DNA of 5,434 nt, taken from Robiginitomaculum sp. (GTDB taxonomy: Bacteria; Pseudomonadota; Alphaproteobacteria; Caulobacterales; Maricaulaceae). The number at the start of each line of letters is the position of its first letter. Position 1 is the first letter of the stretch. The position numbers and the translations under genes are program-made. This document shows positions 1-5,434 of the stretch, piece by piece. A model generated the notes under the pieces. The model was not told where the DNA came from, did no database searches, and saw nothing but the letters and a program-made list of their open reading frames with translations. Where the stretch lies: positions 110,175 to 115,608 of the forward strand of contig NVWT02000006.1 of NCBI GenBank assembly GCA_002733735.2, read 5' to 3'.

Positions 1-254
1 CCGCCCATTGCCTCATTTGCTTGCGCCAGCACATCAATCCATTGCTGCTCGCTGGCGACATCATGGGCAAATGCGTGGGCAGAGCCTTGGCGCACTGCAT
101 TTAATTCGGCGGCAAGTTGTTGCGCACCCTCTAAGTTTATATCGGTGATGGCAACGATTGCGCCTTGGGCAACAAACATTTTTGCAATCGCTAACCCAAG
201 CCCGCTAGCTCCGCCGGTGATGAAAGCCTTTTTACCTAAAAGTCGCTCGCTCAT
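1..254 (-). CDS. SDR-family NAD(P)-dependent oxidoreductase (N-terminal 84 residues; 3' end outside window)
   Basis: Only the N-terminal part of a classical short-chain dehydrogenase/reductase is visible. The reading starts MSERLLGKK and enters the Rossmann nucleotide-binding motif TGGASGLG at residues 13-20, the TGxxxGxG signature of classical SDRs. Residues 33-38 (IVAITD) form the second beta strand and end in acidic D38, which in this family usually favours NAD(H) over NADP(H). D65-V66 matches the conserved Asp that contacts the adenine ring. The catalytic Ser-Tyr-Lys lies beyond the window, so substrate and activity cannot be judged. The ATG at 254 is preceded by AGGAG at 262-266 with 7-nt spacing and overlaps the stop of the upstream dehydratase as ATGA, so the two are probably translationally coupled. 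SDR membership is firm; the specific reaction is unknown. Confidence 0.93.
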   Translation of the reverse strand, partial: MSERLLGKKAFITGGASGLGLAIAKMFVAQGAIVAITDINLEGAQQLAAELNAVRQGSAHAFAHDVASEQQWIDVLAQANEAMG

Positions 255-541
255 TGTTGTTCTCCTGATATGTTATCCATAAATTGCGCTAATTCTATAT
301 CTTTTGCTGTAACTCCATCGGCATCATGGGTGCTAAGTAATACCTCGACACGGTTATAAACATTGAACCATTCGGGGTGATGATCCATTTGCTCGGCACG
401 CATGGCGACTTGGGTCATAAAGGCAAAAGCAAAATTAAAATCCTTAAAATTAAAGGTTTTTGTAATGGCATCACGATCGGGTTTAACCGCCCAGCCCTGT
501 AATTGTTCTGCCGCTTTCGCAGCACCTATTTTGTCGATCAT
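251..541 (-). CDS. 4a-hydroxytetrahydrobiopterin dehydratase (pterin-4a-carbinolamine dehydratase, PCD/DCoH family)
   Basis: This 96-residue cytosolic enzyme is full length for the family. It dehydrates the 4a-hydroxy-tetrahydropterin released by aromatic amino-acid hydroxylases to the quinonoid dihydropterin, which is then reduced for another cycle. The active-site signature is complete: E50-x3-H54-H55-P56-x5-Y62-x9-H72-x8-D81, with W58 and the strand VEVLLSTH before H72. The catalytic histidines and the acidic residue are all present, so I expect an active dehydratase. The ATG at 541 has an AGGGA ribosome-binding site at 549-553, 7 nt upstream. The gene is first in a pair with the overlapping SDR. 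No aromatic amino-acid hydroxylase is visible, so the hydroxylase partner, if any, lies elsewhere, and a function outside phenylalanine hydroxylation is possible. The phhB symbol is withheld because that context is missing. Confidence 0.95.
   Translation of the reverse strand: MIDKIGAAKAAEQLQGWAVKPDRDAITKTFNFKDFNFAFAFMTQVAMRAEQMDHHPEWFNVYNRVEVLLSTHDADGVTAKDIELAQFMDNISGEQQ
262..266 (-). promoter_or_regulatory. Ribosome-binding site of the SDR gene, inside the dehydratase gene
   Basis: On the minus strand AGGAG lies 7 nt before the SDR ATG and within the last codons of the dehydratase. With the ATGA stop/start overlap it fixes the SDR start and indicates coupled translation of the two enzymes. 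Confidence 0.8.
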
Positions 542-643
542 TGCTTTATCCCTGATAATTTGCCCATGCTGGTTTGTTTATCAGCTATTCTTTAACACCC
601 TTTTGCTAGCATGGAAAAACAAACTTGAATTTGGAGCGGTTAA
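542..643. other. Divergent intergenic spacer between dehydratase and small orphan gene
   Basis: This 102-bp A+T-rich spacer must hold the start signals of both divergent units. On the minus strand AGGGA (549-553) serves the dehydratase. On the plus strand GGAG (633-636) serves the orphan gene. A weak extended -10 candidate, TGCTAGCAT (604-612), lies 31 bases before the plus-strand ATG, but no matching -35 is present at the usual distance. I see no convincing sigma-70 hexamer pair and no clear operator palindrome, so promoter positions remain unassigned. Confidence 0.5.
633..636 (+). promoter_or_regulatory. Ribosome-binding site of the 90-residue orphan gene
   Basis: GGAG sits 7 nt upstream of the ATG at 644. 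It selects this start and supports the plus-strand reading over the open frame on the opposite strand. Confidence 0.7.
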
Positions 644-916
644 ATGACGCACTTTTTAGTATCTGATGAAAATCCAGACGGACATAAACTTGAAGATTTG
701 TTGTGTGATTTACGAGCGGATATTATCAATCGCTGTAGTAAGATAACCAGCGACAAACGCCCCGAAGCTATGGCGGTGCTGGCCAATAACATCAAAGTTT
801 TGGAGCATTTAAGCGAAGCGATACATTTGGCTACTGAATCAACCAAAATTCTTGATCGCTCTTTTGGGCCTTCAAGTACAGCAAGTGGCGGACCAACTCG
901 TATCGGGGTTAAATAA
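644..916 (+). CDS. Small protein of unknown function, 90 residues
   Basis: I cannot assign a function. The protein is soluble, with no signal peptide or membrane helix. A short N-terminal stretch rich in Asp/Glu (SDENPDG, residues 7-13) is followed by two predicted amphipathic helices, about 15-36 and 40-70, then a Ser/Gly/Pro-rich tail ending in GGPTRIGVK. Two cysteines, C21 and C31, are ten residues apart and form no recognisable metal motif. Reasons to accept it as real are the GGAG site 7 nt before the ATG, a well-balanced helical composition, and a resemblance, from memory only, to short hypothetical proteins of Rhodospirillales-like alphaproteobacteria with the same SDENPDG opening and FGPS...GGP ending. 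It is divergent from the dehydratase and stands alone, so context gives no role. A small regulatory or adaptor protein is possible but not shown. Confidence 0.75.
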   Translation: MTHFLVSDENPDGHKLEDLLCDLRADIINRCSKITSDKRPEAMAVLANNIKVLEHLSEAIHLATESTKILDRSFGPSSTASGGPTRIGVK

Positions 917-921
917 AACTC

Positions 922-984
922 CCGGGTCTGCTCCTCATAGCTCCCTACGCTCGCACCTTAAGGTAAGGGCGGGATCAGAACCGG
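922..984. repeat. 63-bp fold-back element with 13-bp imperfect terminal inverted repeats
   Basis: The left end CCGGGTCTGCTCC (922-934) and the reverse complement of the right end (972-984, CCGGTTCTGATCC) agree at 11 of 13 positions. The interior carries a perfect 10-bp palindrome, ACCTTAAGGT (955-964). The element begins six bases after the stop of the orphan gene. Its form suggests a non-coding repeat or miniature element dispersed in the genome. It could also help end transcription of the orphan gene, though no T-run follows it. Confidence 0.55.
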
Positions 985-1028
985 TTTTGATGAAATAAAT
1001 TTACGGGTTTGAATAATAAAACTGCGAT

Positions 1029-1144
1029 CCCCTCATCCCGGCCTTCTCCCTATGGGAGAAGGGGCAAGCTTTTAGGTTTTACATAATCCTAAAAACACCA
1101 CGAACGTGACTCCCTCTCCTTGTGGGAGAGGGCGGGGTGAGGGG
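1029..1144. repeat. Pair of inverted REP-like repeats (BIME-like), each with its own hairpin
   Basis: Two copies of a roughly 21-nt unit face each other. The left unit (1029-1050) starts CCCCTCATCCCGG, and the right unit (1124-1144) reads CCCCTCACCCCGC on the other strand; they differ at three substitutions and one gap. Each unit also closes a local hairpin. The left one has a perfect 9-bp stem, CCTTCTCCC/GGGAGAAGG, with loop TAT (1042-1062). The right one has an 8-bp stem, CCCTCTCC/GGAGAGGG (1112-1132). This is the layout of paired REP elements. Similar CCCTC...GGGAGA palindromes are common in proteobacterial spacers. The T-rich bases after the left hairpin (1070-1080) might let it act as a weak plus-strand terminator. 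Confidence 0.7.
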
Positions 1145-1175
1145 TAATAATGCTTGAAATTATAACAAAAACTGT

Positions 1176-1188
1176 CCTCACCCGCCTC
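1176..1188. repeat. Fragment of a third REP-like arm
   Basis: CCTCACCCGCCTC matches the core of the neighbouring unit (CCTCACCCCGCCCTC read from the minus strand at 1128-1142) with two single-base deletions, in the opposite orientation. It may be a decayed third copy. Confidence 0.4.
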
Positions 1189-1253
1189 GAATGGTTATTA
1201 CATCAAGATCGGTTGGTAATTTCCACCATTGCCATTACCCCATCCGCAAGTCT

Positions 1254-1287
1254 GGATTGCGGCTCGTAGGCCGCAATGACGAGCGAG
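1254..1287. repeat. Short palindromic repeat with two mutually exclusive stems
   Basis: ATTGCGGC (1256-1263) and GCCGCAAT (1270-1277) form a perfect 8-bp stem with a 6-nt loop. GCTCGT (1262-1267) can instead pair with ACGAGC (1279-1284) in a 6-bp stem, and the two folds compete. The GCAATGACGAGCGAGG wording is typical of short repeats scattered through many bacterial genomes, so a dispersed repeat is likelier than a regulatory switch. Confidence 0.5.
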
Positions 1288-1355
1288 GTGGGATCACAAA
1301 AAGCAGACACTTTTTCACAAGGCGCTTGCCGGTAAATGCGGCACTAAAGAGCTAG

Positions 1356-1390
1356 AGCAAACTTCTGGCTTAAAATAAACCAGAAGTGCT
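1356..1390 (-). terminator. Hairpin after the ABC permease/M1 peptidase gene, possible terminator
   Basis: A perfect 8-bp stem, ACTTCTGG (1361-1368) with CCAGAAGT (1380-1387), has an 11-nt A+T loop. It extends by AGC/GCT (1356-1358 with 1388-1390) across a two-base bulge. It begins about 29 bases past the minus-strand stop codon at 1419. The bases after the stem on the minus strand are only mildly T-rich (TTTGCTCT), so intrinsic termination would be weak; it may instead protect the 3' end of the mRNA. Confidence 0.4.
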
Positions 1391-1418
1391 TAACCCGCCT
1401 TAATTTCGTATTGCCAAG

Positions 1419-4400
1419 TTAATTACTCGCTAGCTTGTCCTTTGGTGTTTTCTTGACATTGTCTTTTACGTCCCGCTCGATCAGTAATCTACGTGGATCA
1501 AGCAAAACAAAGTTCGGACGTTGATCAAGATCAAATGATAATTTGGTTTCAAGTTCGGTAATACGAACCCGCTCCAGCTTTAACCATTCATCACCCCAAG
1601 TGTCTTTTGGGTCTTCGTCGTAAAAGCCAATTTCCAACCACTCGTTTAATTCTTCACCGTCGATTTCGGTAACAGAAGTTTCTTTACCGTCTTCTTCGGA
1701 GGCGATTTTCTTGTCCAGTTTTACATCAAAACTGACCGTATAACCCCCACCTAAGTTGGGACTGATCTCAACATCATTTTCAATTTTCATATCCCAAAAC
1801 ACAATACGATCCCAATAATCTGTGATCAAAAGCTGCATATCCTCTGGTGCTGCGGCACGTAAATGCTCAACCAATTGCATTGTTGTTGGGTATAGCGGCC
1901 CCTTAGAGCCGTATTCTTCCAAGAAGCCACGAATGGCACCTTGCATCAACTCCTCGCCCATATTTTGCTTGAGACCCCAAAAGACCCAGCTAGCTTTTTG
2001 ATAATCAAGATATTGCTGTTGTTCAGCTTTGGCCAATGGCGGCTCGTCTTCGCGATCACGTGTACGCCCGGCTAAATAGGCCTCTATAGCACGGACCTCC
2101 AAAACTTTTCTTGCTTTTTGCCAGCCAAGTTTGGCCTCATAAGCAGTCATGGCCGCGTTTTCGGTAAGGCCTTCTGACAATACATTAAAGCCTTTGGTGT
2201 TTGCCGGAACAATTTGATGGGCAAACCATTGATGGCCAATTTCATGTATGGTGACATAAGTCGCCAGATCAATCTTTGTATTGTCATCAGGATCGCCTGC
2301 ATCCATAACAAAGCCAATTCGTTCAGAAAACGGAATAGTGCCGGCAAATGCTTGGGCAAAACCACCATAAGGAAATTCCATAATTCGAACTTGATTGTAC
2401 TGATAAGGGCCAAAGAGGGTGGTAAAAGTATCAAACGAGCTTTTCACTGCATCAAGCATTAGATCAACATTATAGTCATGGGTTTCATGATAATAAATTG
2501 CCAGTGGAACGTCTGCGCCATTTGGATTAACCCATGTATCACGCTTAACTTCGAAATCTGCCGAAAGAAAAGCAAAGAAATTTAATATCGGCTGAATGGT
2601 TTGATAATCGCGACAGGCTTTGCCATCTTGCTCATATTTACGTAGCATCTTACCGGGCGCAATAGGTATCTGCCCAATATCAGTACAAACCGTGGCTTTG
2701 AAGTCTACATAGTCGGCTAACTCGCCACGAATGAAGTGGTTTTGTCTTGCGTCCAAATCGGTTCTATCGGGGCGTTTTTCATATTCTGGCAGGCCATATT
2801 TGCGGCGTTTGTCAGAGTTACGCATCCGTCTATCAGCAATTCCAAGGTGTGGAAAACCAACAAAATTATTGATAAAGCTACCATTTCTCTCAATCAAACC
2901 ACCATCACCTAAACGCGGCTCATGAAAATATGTTTCAAAGCTCAAACTGGTTGTTGCGCCTGGTTCCAAGGGTGTGTCGAACTTAAATAAACGATAGCCA
3001 AAGCCTTCAATAGTTTCGATATCATCGCCTTTCGTTACCGGGCTTGCACCAGATAGCTCAAGGCGGATTATATCTTCGTCATGGCTAGATGCTTTGTTGA
3101 TATAAACTTCAGTAAAAGCCTGATCAGTGGTGTTTTTAAGAATATATTTGCCGCTAAAAGTCGCAGTTTGTTTGGACGGATTAAACACCACATTGGCCTC
3201 AACAGACAGAACCTTTGGAACGGCTTCTTGATAAGCTGTACCAAAGAATTTTTCCCGCTCTACCTGTCGTAATTCTGCTTGTTTGCTGGTTCTAAAATCA
3301 TTGTCTATATTATAGGCTTTATAAATATAACCACCGGTAGCAACAAAGCCGACAAGCAATAACACCGCTAATATTGCACTACTGCCACTGATCCGAGAGC
3401 CAATGCTTTTAACGCGATTAACAAAGCTGGCCTCGGTTCCACGGCGCCATAACCAGACGCTAAGCACTACAAATAATGCCGCTAATGATCCCCAATAAAG
3501 CCCGAACCAAGTCATGCGGACAAGTGAGGAAAACCCGTTTAATTCAGACCAGCCACCGGCTCCCACCGCGCCATACTGCATTAGCGGGTGAGCGAATGGC
3601 AAAAAGTTGATTGCAATAAAGAAAAAAGCTGCAAAGGCTCCCGATACCAACATACCGACTACACGATTAGGCATGAAATTTTGAATAAACAAAACCAAAA
3701 TGCAAAACAACAACAACCGTGGCAAAAGATTTACAAAGAACAGGCTAAGGAAGGTCGGAAGATTAATTGGAATATCTCCCAATATGATTTGTGCAGTTAT
3801 ACCTGTAATAATTGCCACTCCGAGCAAAGTTACTATTACAGCAAATAATGCCAGCCATTTCCCCGCCAAAAGTGACTCATTCTTCACAGCACTAGAGTCA
3901 ATAATCTCTGATATACCTGCTGTTTTATCGCGCCAAATAATCTCACCGCTAAAGAAAACCATAATGATAAGAAGCGGAATAATCAGCGACCCAGCAACTA
4001 CTTCTGACAGAAGTGCGCTGGTTGGCAGAGCCGGATTCGGGTTTAAAATCATTTGCACATAAATTGAGAGCGCGAATAATGTAAAAGCTAATAAGGTCAA
4101 AATAATAAATGGAATGCTTCGAATGGTGGTAAAATATTCGTATTTGAACCGTGCGGACAGCGCAGACAGGCTGGCACCAAATGACTTGCTTGGTGTTACC
4201 GGCTGGATACGAGTTGGGGTTGTTGTATCGTCACCCTCCTCATGTCGAAGTTTACCTCCTGAGCTTGCCAATCCACGTTTAAATAAAGAAAAGCTGAACA
4301 CAAACAAAAGCAGCCCCAACGCGCCCCACAGCAAACGATTCAGGCCAACAAGTCCCCACAAAGGAACTAACTGGTTGTTTTGTTCTGCTGCTGACCAGAA

Positions 4401-5066
4401 CTCTGTAACCGTACTCATGGCCGCAGCTCCAAACGGATCAACAAGCGAAGTGATTAAGTCGGACACATCTTGGGCTACAAGCAGCTCGACTACAGTGGTG
4501 GCAATAAAGAACCCGACCGCACTTACATATACCAACGCCCGATTACGGGTGATGGCAGCAATGGTAGTGAAAGCTCCGCTTACCCATAAGGTGTTGATAG
4601 CGATAAATACCAAAGCTGGGTACAAAAAGTAAAACAGGTTGATCGGACCTAATATTTCCTCATCCACCCACGGCATAAACTGACCAACGAACAAGCCAAG
4701 AAGCAGAACAGAAAGACATAAGAATGTCGCAATATAAACCCCGATCATCCGTGACAATGTCATGTCTCTTGTAGAAACAGGTGTGCTATGAACCAGTTCA
4801 AGAGATTTATGAACGTCATCTCGCATAACTCCACTAACCACAAAAATAGCACCAAAGAAAAGCGCCGCCAAACTGAGACCTGATGTGATTCCGGCAATTG
4901 CTAATGCACCATTGGCCTTGATTTTCTCCCCGGATTCACTGCCTAAATCCAAATTAGGCCAAGCTATGATAGCAAAGCCAAGCAAAAACATAATAACAAT
5001 AGTTATCCAAAACCCCACTTGGCGGGTATGGTATCTGATCTCAAAGGCGGTGAGTTGCTTTAACAT
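1419..5066 (-). CDS. ABC-2 type transporter permease fused to M1-family zinc metallopeptidase (1215 residues)
   Basis: Residues 1-265 and 305-540 are two ABC-2 permease halves of about six helices each (near 17, 56, 108, 143, 176, 240; then 318, 353, 402, 438, 468, 519). Both carry the same cytoplasmic linker pattern before the third helix, HSTPVSTRDMTLSRM (93-107) and DSSAVKNESLLAGKW (390-404), which indicates internal duplication. Helix 13 (563-582) follows a basic stretch and should place the rest outside the cytoplasm. Residues about 615-1090 are an M1 gluzincin: zinc motif H941-E942-x2-H945, third ligand E965, likely catalytic Y1022 in DYQKAS, and FAQAFAGTIPFSE (903-915) where GAMEN normally lies. 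C794 and C818 could form a disulfide. An acidic beta-rich tail ends in LLDPRRLLIERDVKDNV. With the ATPase it should form an exporter with a tethered peptidase. Substrate is unknown, and aminopeptidase specificity is inferred from the family. Confidence 0.95.
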   Translation of the reverse strand: MLKQLTAFEIRYHTRQVGFWITIVIMFLLGFAIIAWPNLDLGSESGEKIKANGALAIAGITSGLSLAALFFGAIFVVSGVMRDDVHKSLELVHSTPVSTRDMTLSRMIGVYIATFLCLSVLLLGLFVGQFMPWVDEEILGPINLFYFLYPALVFIAINTLWVSGAFTTIAAITRNRALVYVSAVGFFIATTVVELLVAQDVSDLITSLVDPFGAAAMSTVTEFWSAAEQNNQLVPLWGLVGLNRLLWGALGLLLFVFSFSLFKRGLASSGGKLRHEEGDDTTTPTRIQPVTPSKSFGASLSALSARFKYEYFTTIRSIPFIILTLLAFTLFALSIYVQMILNPNPALPTSALLSEVVAGSLIIPLLIIMVFFSGEIIWRDKTAGISEIIDSSAVKNESLLAGKWLALFAVIVTLLGVAIITGITAQIILGDIPINLPTFLSLFFVNLLPRLLLFCILVLFIQNFMPNRVVGMLVSGAFAAFFFIAINFLPFAHPLMQYGAVGAGGWSELNGFSSLVRMTWFGLYWGSLAALFVVLSVWLWRRGTEASFVNRVKSIGSRISGSSAILAVLLLVGFVATGGYIYKAYNIDNDFRTSKQAELRQVEREKFFGTAYQEAVPKVLSVEANVVFNPSKQTATFSGKYILKNTTDQAFTEVYINKASSHDEDIIRLELSGASPVTKGDDIETIEGFGYRLFKFDTPLEPGATTSLSFETYFHEPRLGDGGLIERNGSFINNFVGFPHLGIADRRMRNSDKRRKYGLPEYEKRPDRTDLDARQNHFIRGELADYVDFKATVCTDIGQIPIAPGKMLRKYEQDGKACRDYQTIQPILNFFAFLSADFEVKRDTWVNPNGADVPLAIYYHETHDYNVDLMLDAVKSSFDTFTTLFGPYQYNQVRIMEFPYGGFAQAFAGTIPFSERIGFVMDAGDPDDNTKIDLATYVTIHEIGHQWFAHQIVPANTKGFNVLSEGLTENAAMTAYEAKLGWQKARKVLEVRAIEAYLAGRTRDREDEPPLAKAEQQQYLDYQKASWVFWGLKQNMGEELMQGAIRGFLEEYGSKGPLYPTTMQLVEHLRAAAPEDMQLLITDYWDRIVFWDMKIENDVEISPNLGGGYTVSFDVKLDKKIASEEDGKETSVTEIDGEELNEWLEIGFYDEDPKDTWGDEWLKLERVRITELETKLSFDLDQRPNFVLLDPRRLLIERDVKDNVKKTPKDKLASN

Positions 5067-5072
5067 AATGCG

Positions 5073-5078
5073 CTCCTA
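5073..5078 (-). promoter_or_regulatory. Ribosome-binding site of the permease/peptidase gene, merged with the ATPase stop codon
   Basis: The minus-strand text TAGGAGCGCATTATG holds the ATPase stop TAG, a consensus AGGAG sharing its last two bases, and the permease ATG 6 nt further on. This fixes the start at 5066 and points to tightly linked translation of the two subunits. Confidence 0.85.
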
Positions 5079-5434
5079 AACCAAACGGTACAAATGAGCA
5101 AAATACGCATCTTCAAGATCCGGGTCTTCGGGCTTAAAGCCATCTTCTGGTGCTTTATCGGCCAAAATACTAACAATCACGCCGCCCATAAGAAGTCTGG
5201 TAGACAGGATTTTATGCTTTTCCTTTAGGACAGCAACTTGGCTTTTTTCAACTTGTTTGCGCCAAACCTTGCCTTTAATCTTTGCAATTAGATCTTCAGG
5301 TGCGCCGCGGGCAACAATTTCACCCTCGCCCATAATTGCCATGTCCGGACACAAATCGCGCACATCATCAACAATATGGGTGGACAGAATAACAATCTTT
5401 CCTTTGCCGGTTTCTGATAGTAAATCCAAAAACC
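5076..5434 (-). CDS. ABC transporter ATP-binding protein (C-terminal part; 5' end outside window)
   Basis: The last 118 residues of an ABC ATPase are visible, read from FLDLLSETGKGK. KIVILSTHIVDDVRDLC contains the conserved switch (H-loop) histidine in STH, just after where the Walker B and D-loop would lie. MAIMGEGEIVARGAP is the usual strand and turn that follow in ABC-2 exporter ATPases (the position of 'G.iv..G.p.el'). The tail, with its PDLEDAYFAHL ending, matches the short C-terminal extension of this subfamily. Walker A, Q-loop, the signature motif and Walker B are off the window. The frame is open to the right edge, and the first TTG in it (5429) is an internal leucine codon, not a start. 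It is the energising subunit for the permease/peptidase encoded nine bases downstream; the operon promoter is outside the window. Confidence 0.93.
   Translation of the reverse strand, partial: FLDLLSETGKGKIVILSTHIVDDVRDLCPDMAIMGEGEIVARGAPEDLIAKIKGKVWRKQVEKSQVAVLKEKHKILSTRLLMGGVIVSILADKAPEDGFKPEDPDLEDAYFAHLYRLV

Larger units (their letters stand above)
917..1418. other. Repeat-rich intergenic region without a supported gene
   Basis: This 502-bp stretch separates the end of the orphan gene from the end of the ABC/M1 gene, so the two transcription units converge on it. I found no reading frame with protein-like composition. It holds several G+C-rich palindromic units set in A+T-rich sequence, listed separately, plus a hairpin near the 3' end of the minus-strand operon. 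Minor stems are also visible: TGCCG/CGGCA at 1327-1331 and 1339-1343, and GGTAAT/ATTACC at 1215-1220 and 1234-1239. No tRNA-like or transposase sequence is seen. Confidence 0.7.

Noticed and set aside
604..612. Extended -10 promoter TGCTAGCAT upstream of the orphan gene
   Set aside because: Only four of six -10 bases match and no -35 lies at a suitable distance, so it is noted in the spacer entry but not called as a promoter.
402..647. Plus-strand open frame opposite the pterin dehydratase
   Set aside because: It lies mainly antisense to a gene with a complete active-site signature, and its translation is not like any family I know.
640..846. Minus-strand open frame opposite the 90-residue orphan gene
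   Set aside because: Its composition is typical of a shadow frame, and the plus-strand gene has the better ribosome-binding site and a more protein-like sequence.
1298..1315. AAAAAG/CTTTTT stem as a minus-strand terminator
   Set aside because: The stem is almost entirely A-T with no G+C-rich base, and it lies over 100 bases past the stop codon.
917..1418. CRISPR array, tRNA or insertion sequence in the spacer
   Set aside because: The repeats are inverted, few and irregularly spaced; there is no cloverleaf and no transposase frame.
3588..4062. Overlapping plus-strand frames within the second permease half
   Set aside because: They are Lys/Asn/Gln-rich or low-complexity translations opposite a well-supported gene, with no ribosome-binding site worth noting.
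4114..4632. 172-codon plus-strand open frame inside the permease region
   Set aside because: It is antisense to membrane helices of a clearly real protein; long antisense frames over hydrophobic segments are common by chance.
5427..5429. TTG as a possible start of the ABC ATPase
   Set aside because: The frame stays open to the right edge and the protein would lack Walker A, signature and Walker B; this is an internal leucine codon of a gene cut by the window.

Overview
This 5.4 kb window looks like bacterial chromosome of moderate G+C. I read it as proteobacterial, most likely alphaproteobacterial. The grounds are the mix of proteins, a small orphan protein that resembles ones I recall from Rhodospirillales-like genomes, and the G+C-rich palindromic repeats in the spacer. 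No marker gene is present, so the placement is tentative.

Left part (1-643): a minus-strand pair. A 96-residue 4a-hydroxytetrahydrobiopterin (pterin-4a-carbinolamine) dehydratase overlaps by four bases (ATGA) with the start of a short-chain dehydrogenase/reductase (SDR) that runs off the left edge. A 102-bp spacer separates this pair from a divergent plus-strand gene for a 90-residue protein of unknown function (644-916).

Middle (917-1418): 502 bp with no gene I can support. It is built largely from palindromic repeats. These are a 63-bp fold-back element, a pair of head-to-head REP-like units that each form a hairpin, a fragment of a third arm, and a short palindrome with two competing stems. 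A hairpin follows the large minus-strand gene and may end its transcript.

Right part (1419-5434): a minus-strand operon for an ABC-2 type exporter. The upstream gene, cut by the right edge, gives the last third of an ABC ATPase. Nine bases later starts a 1215-residue protein that joins two six-helix ABC-2 permease halves, a thirteenth membrane helix and a complete M1-family zinc metallopeptidase domain, predicted to lie outside the cytoplasm. One polypeptide therefore supplies both membrane halves of a transporter plus a tethered peptidase, and the preceding gene supplies the ATPase. The architecture is known from genome annotation (ABC permease/M1 aminopeptidase fusions), but I know of no established substrate. 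It is the most notable system in the window.
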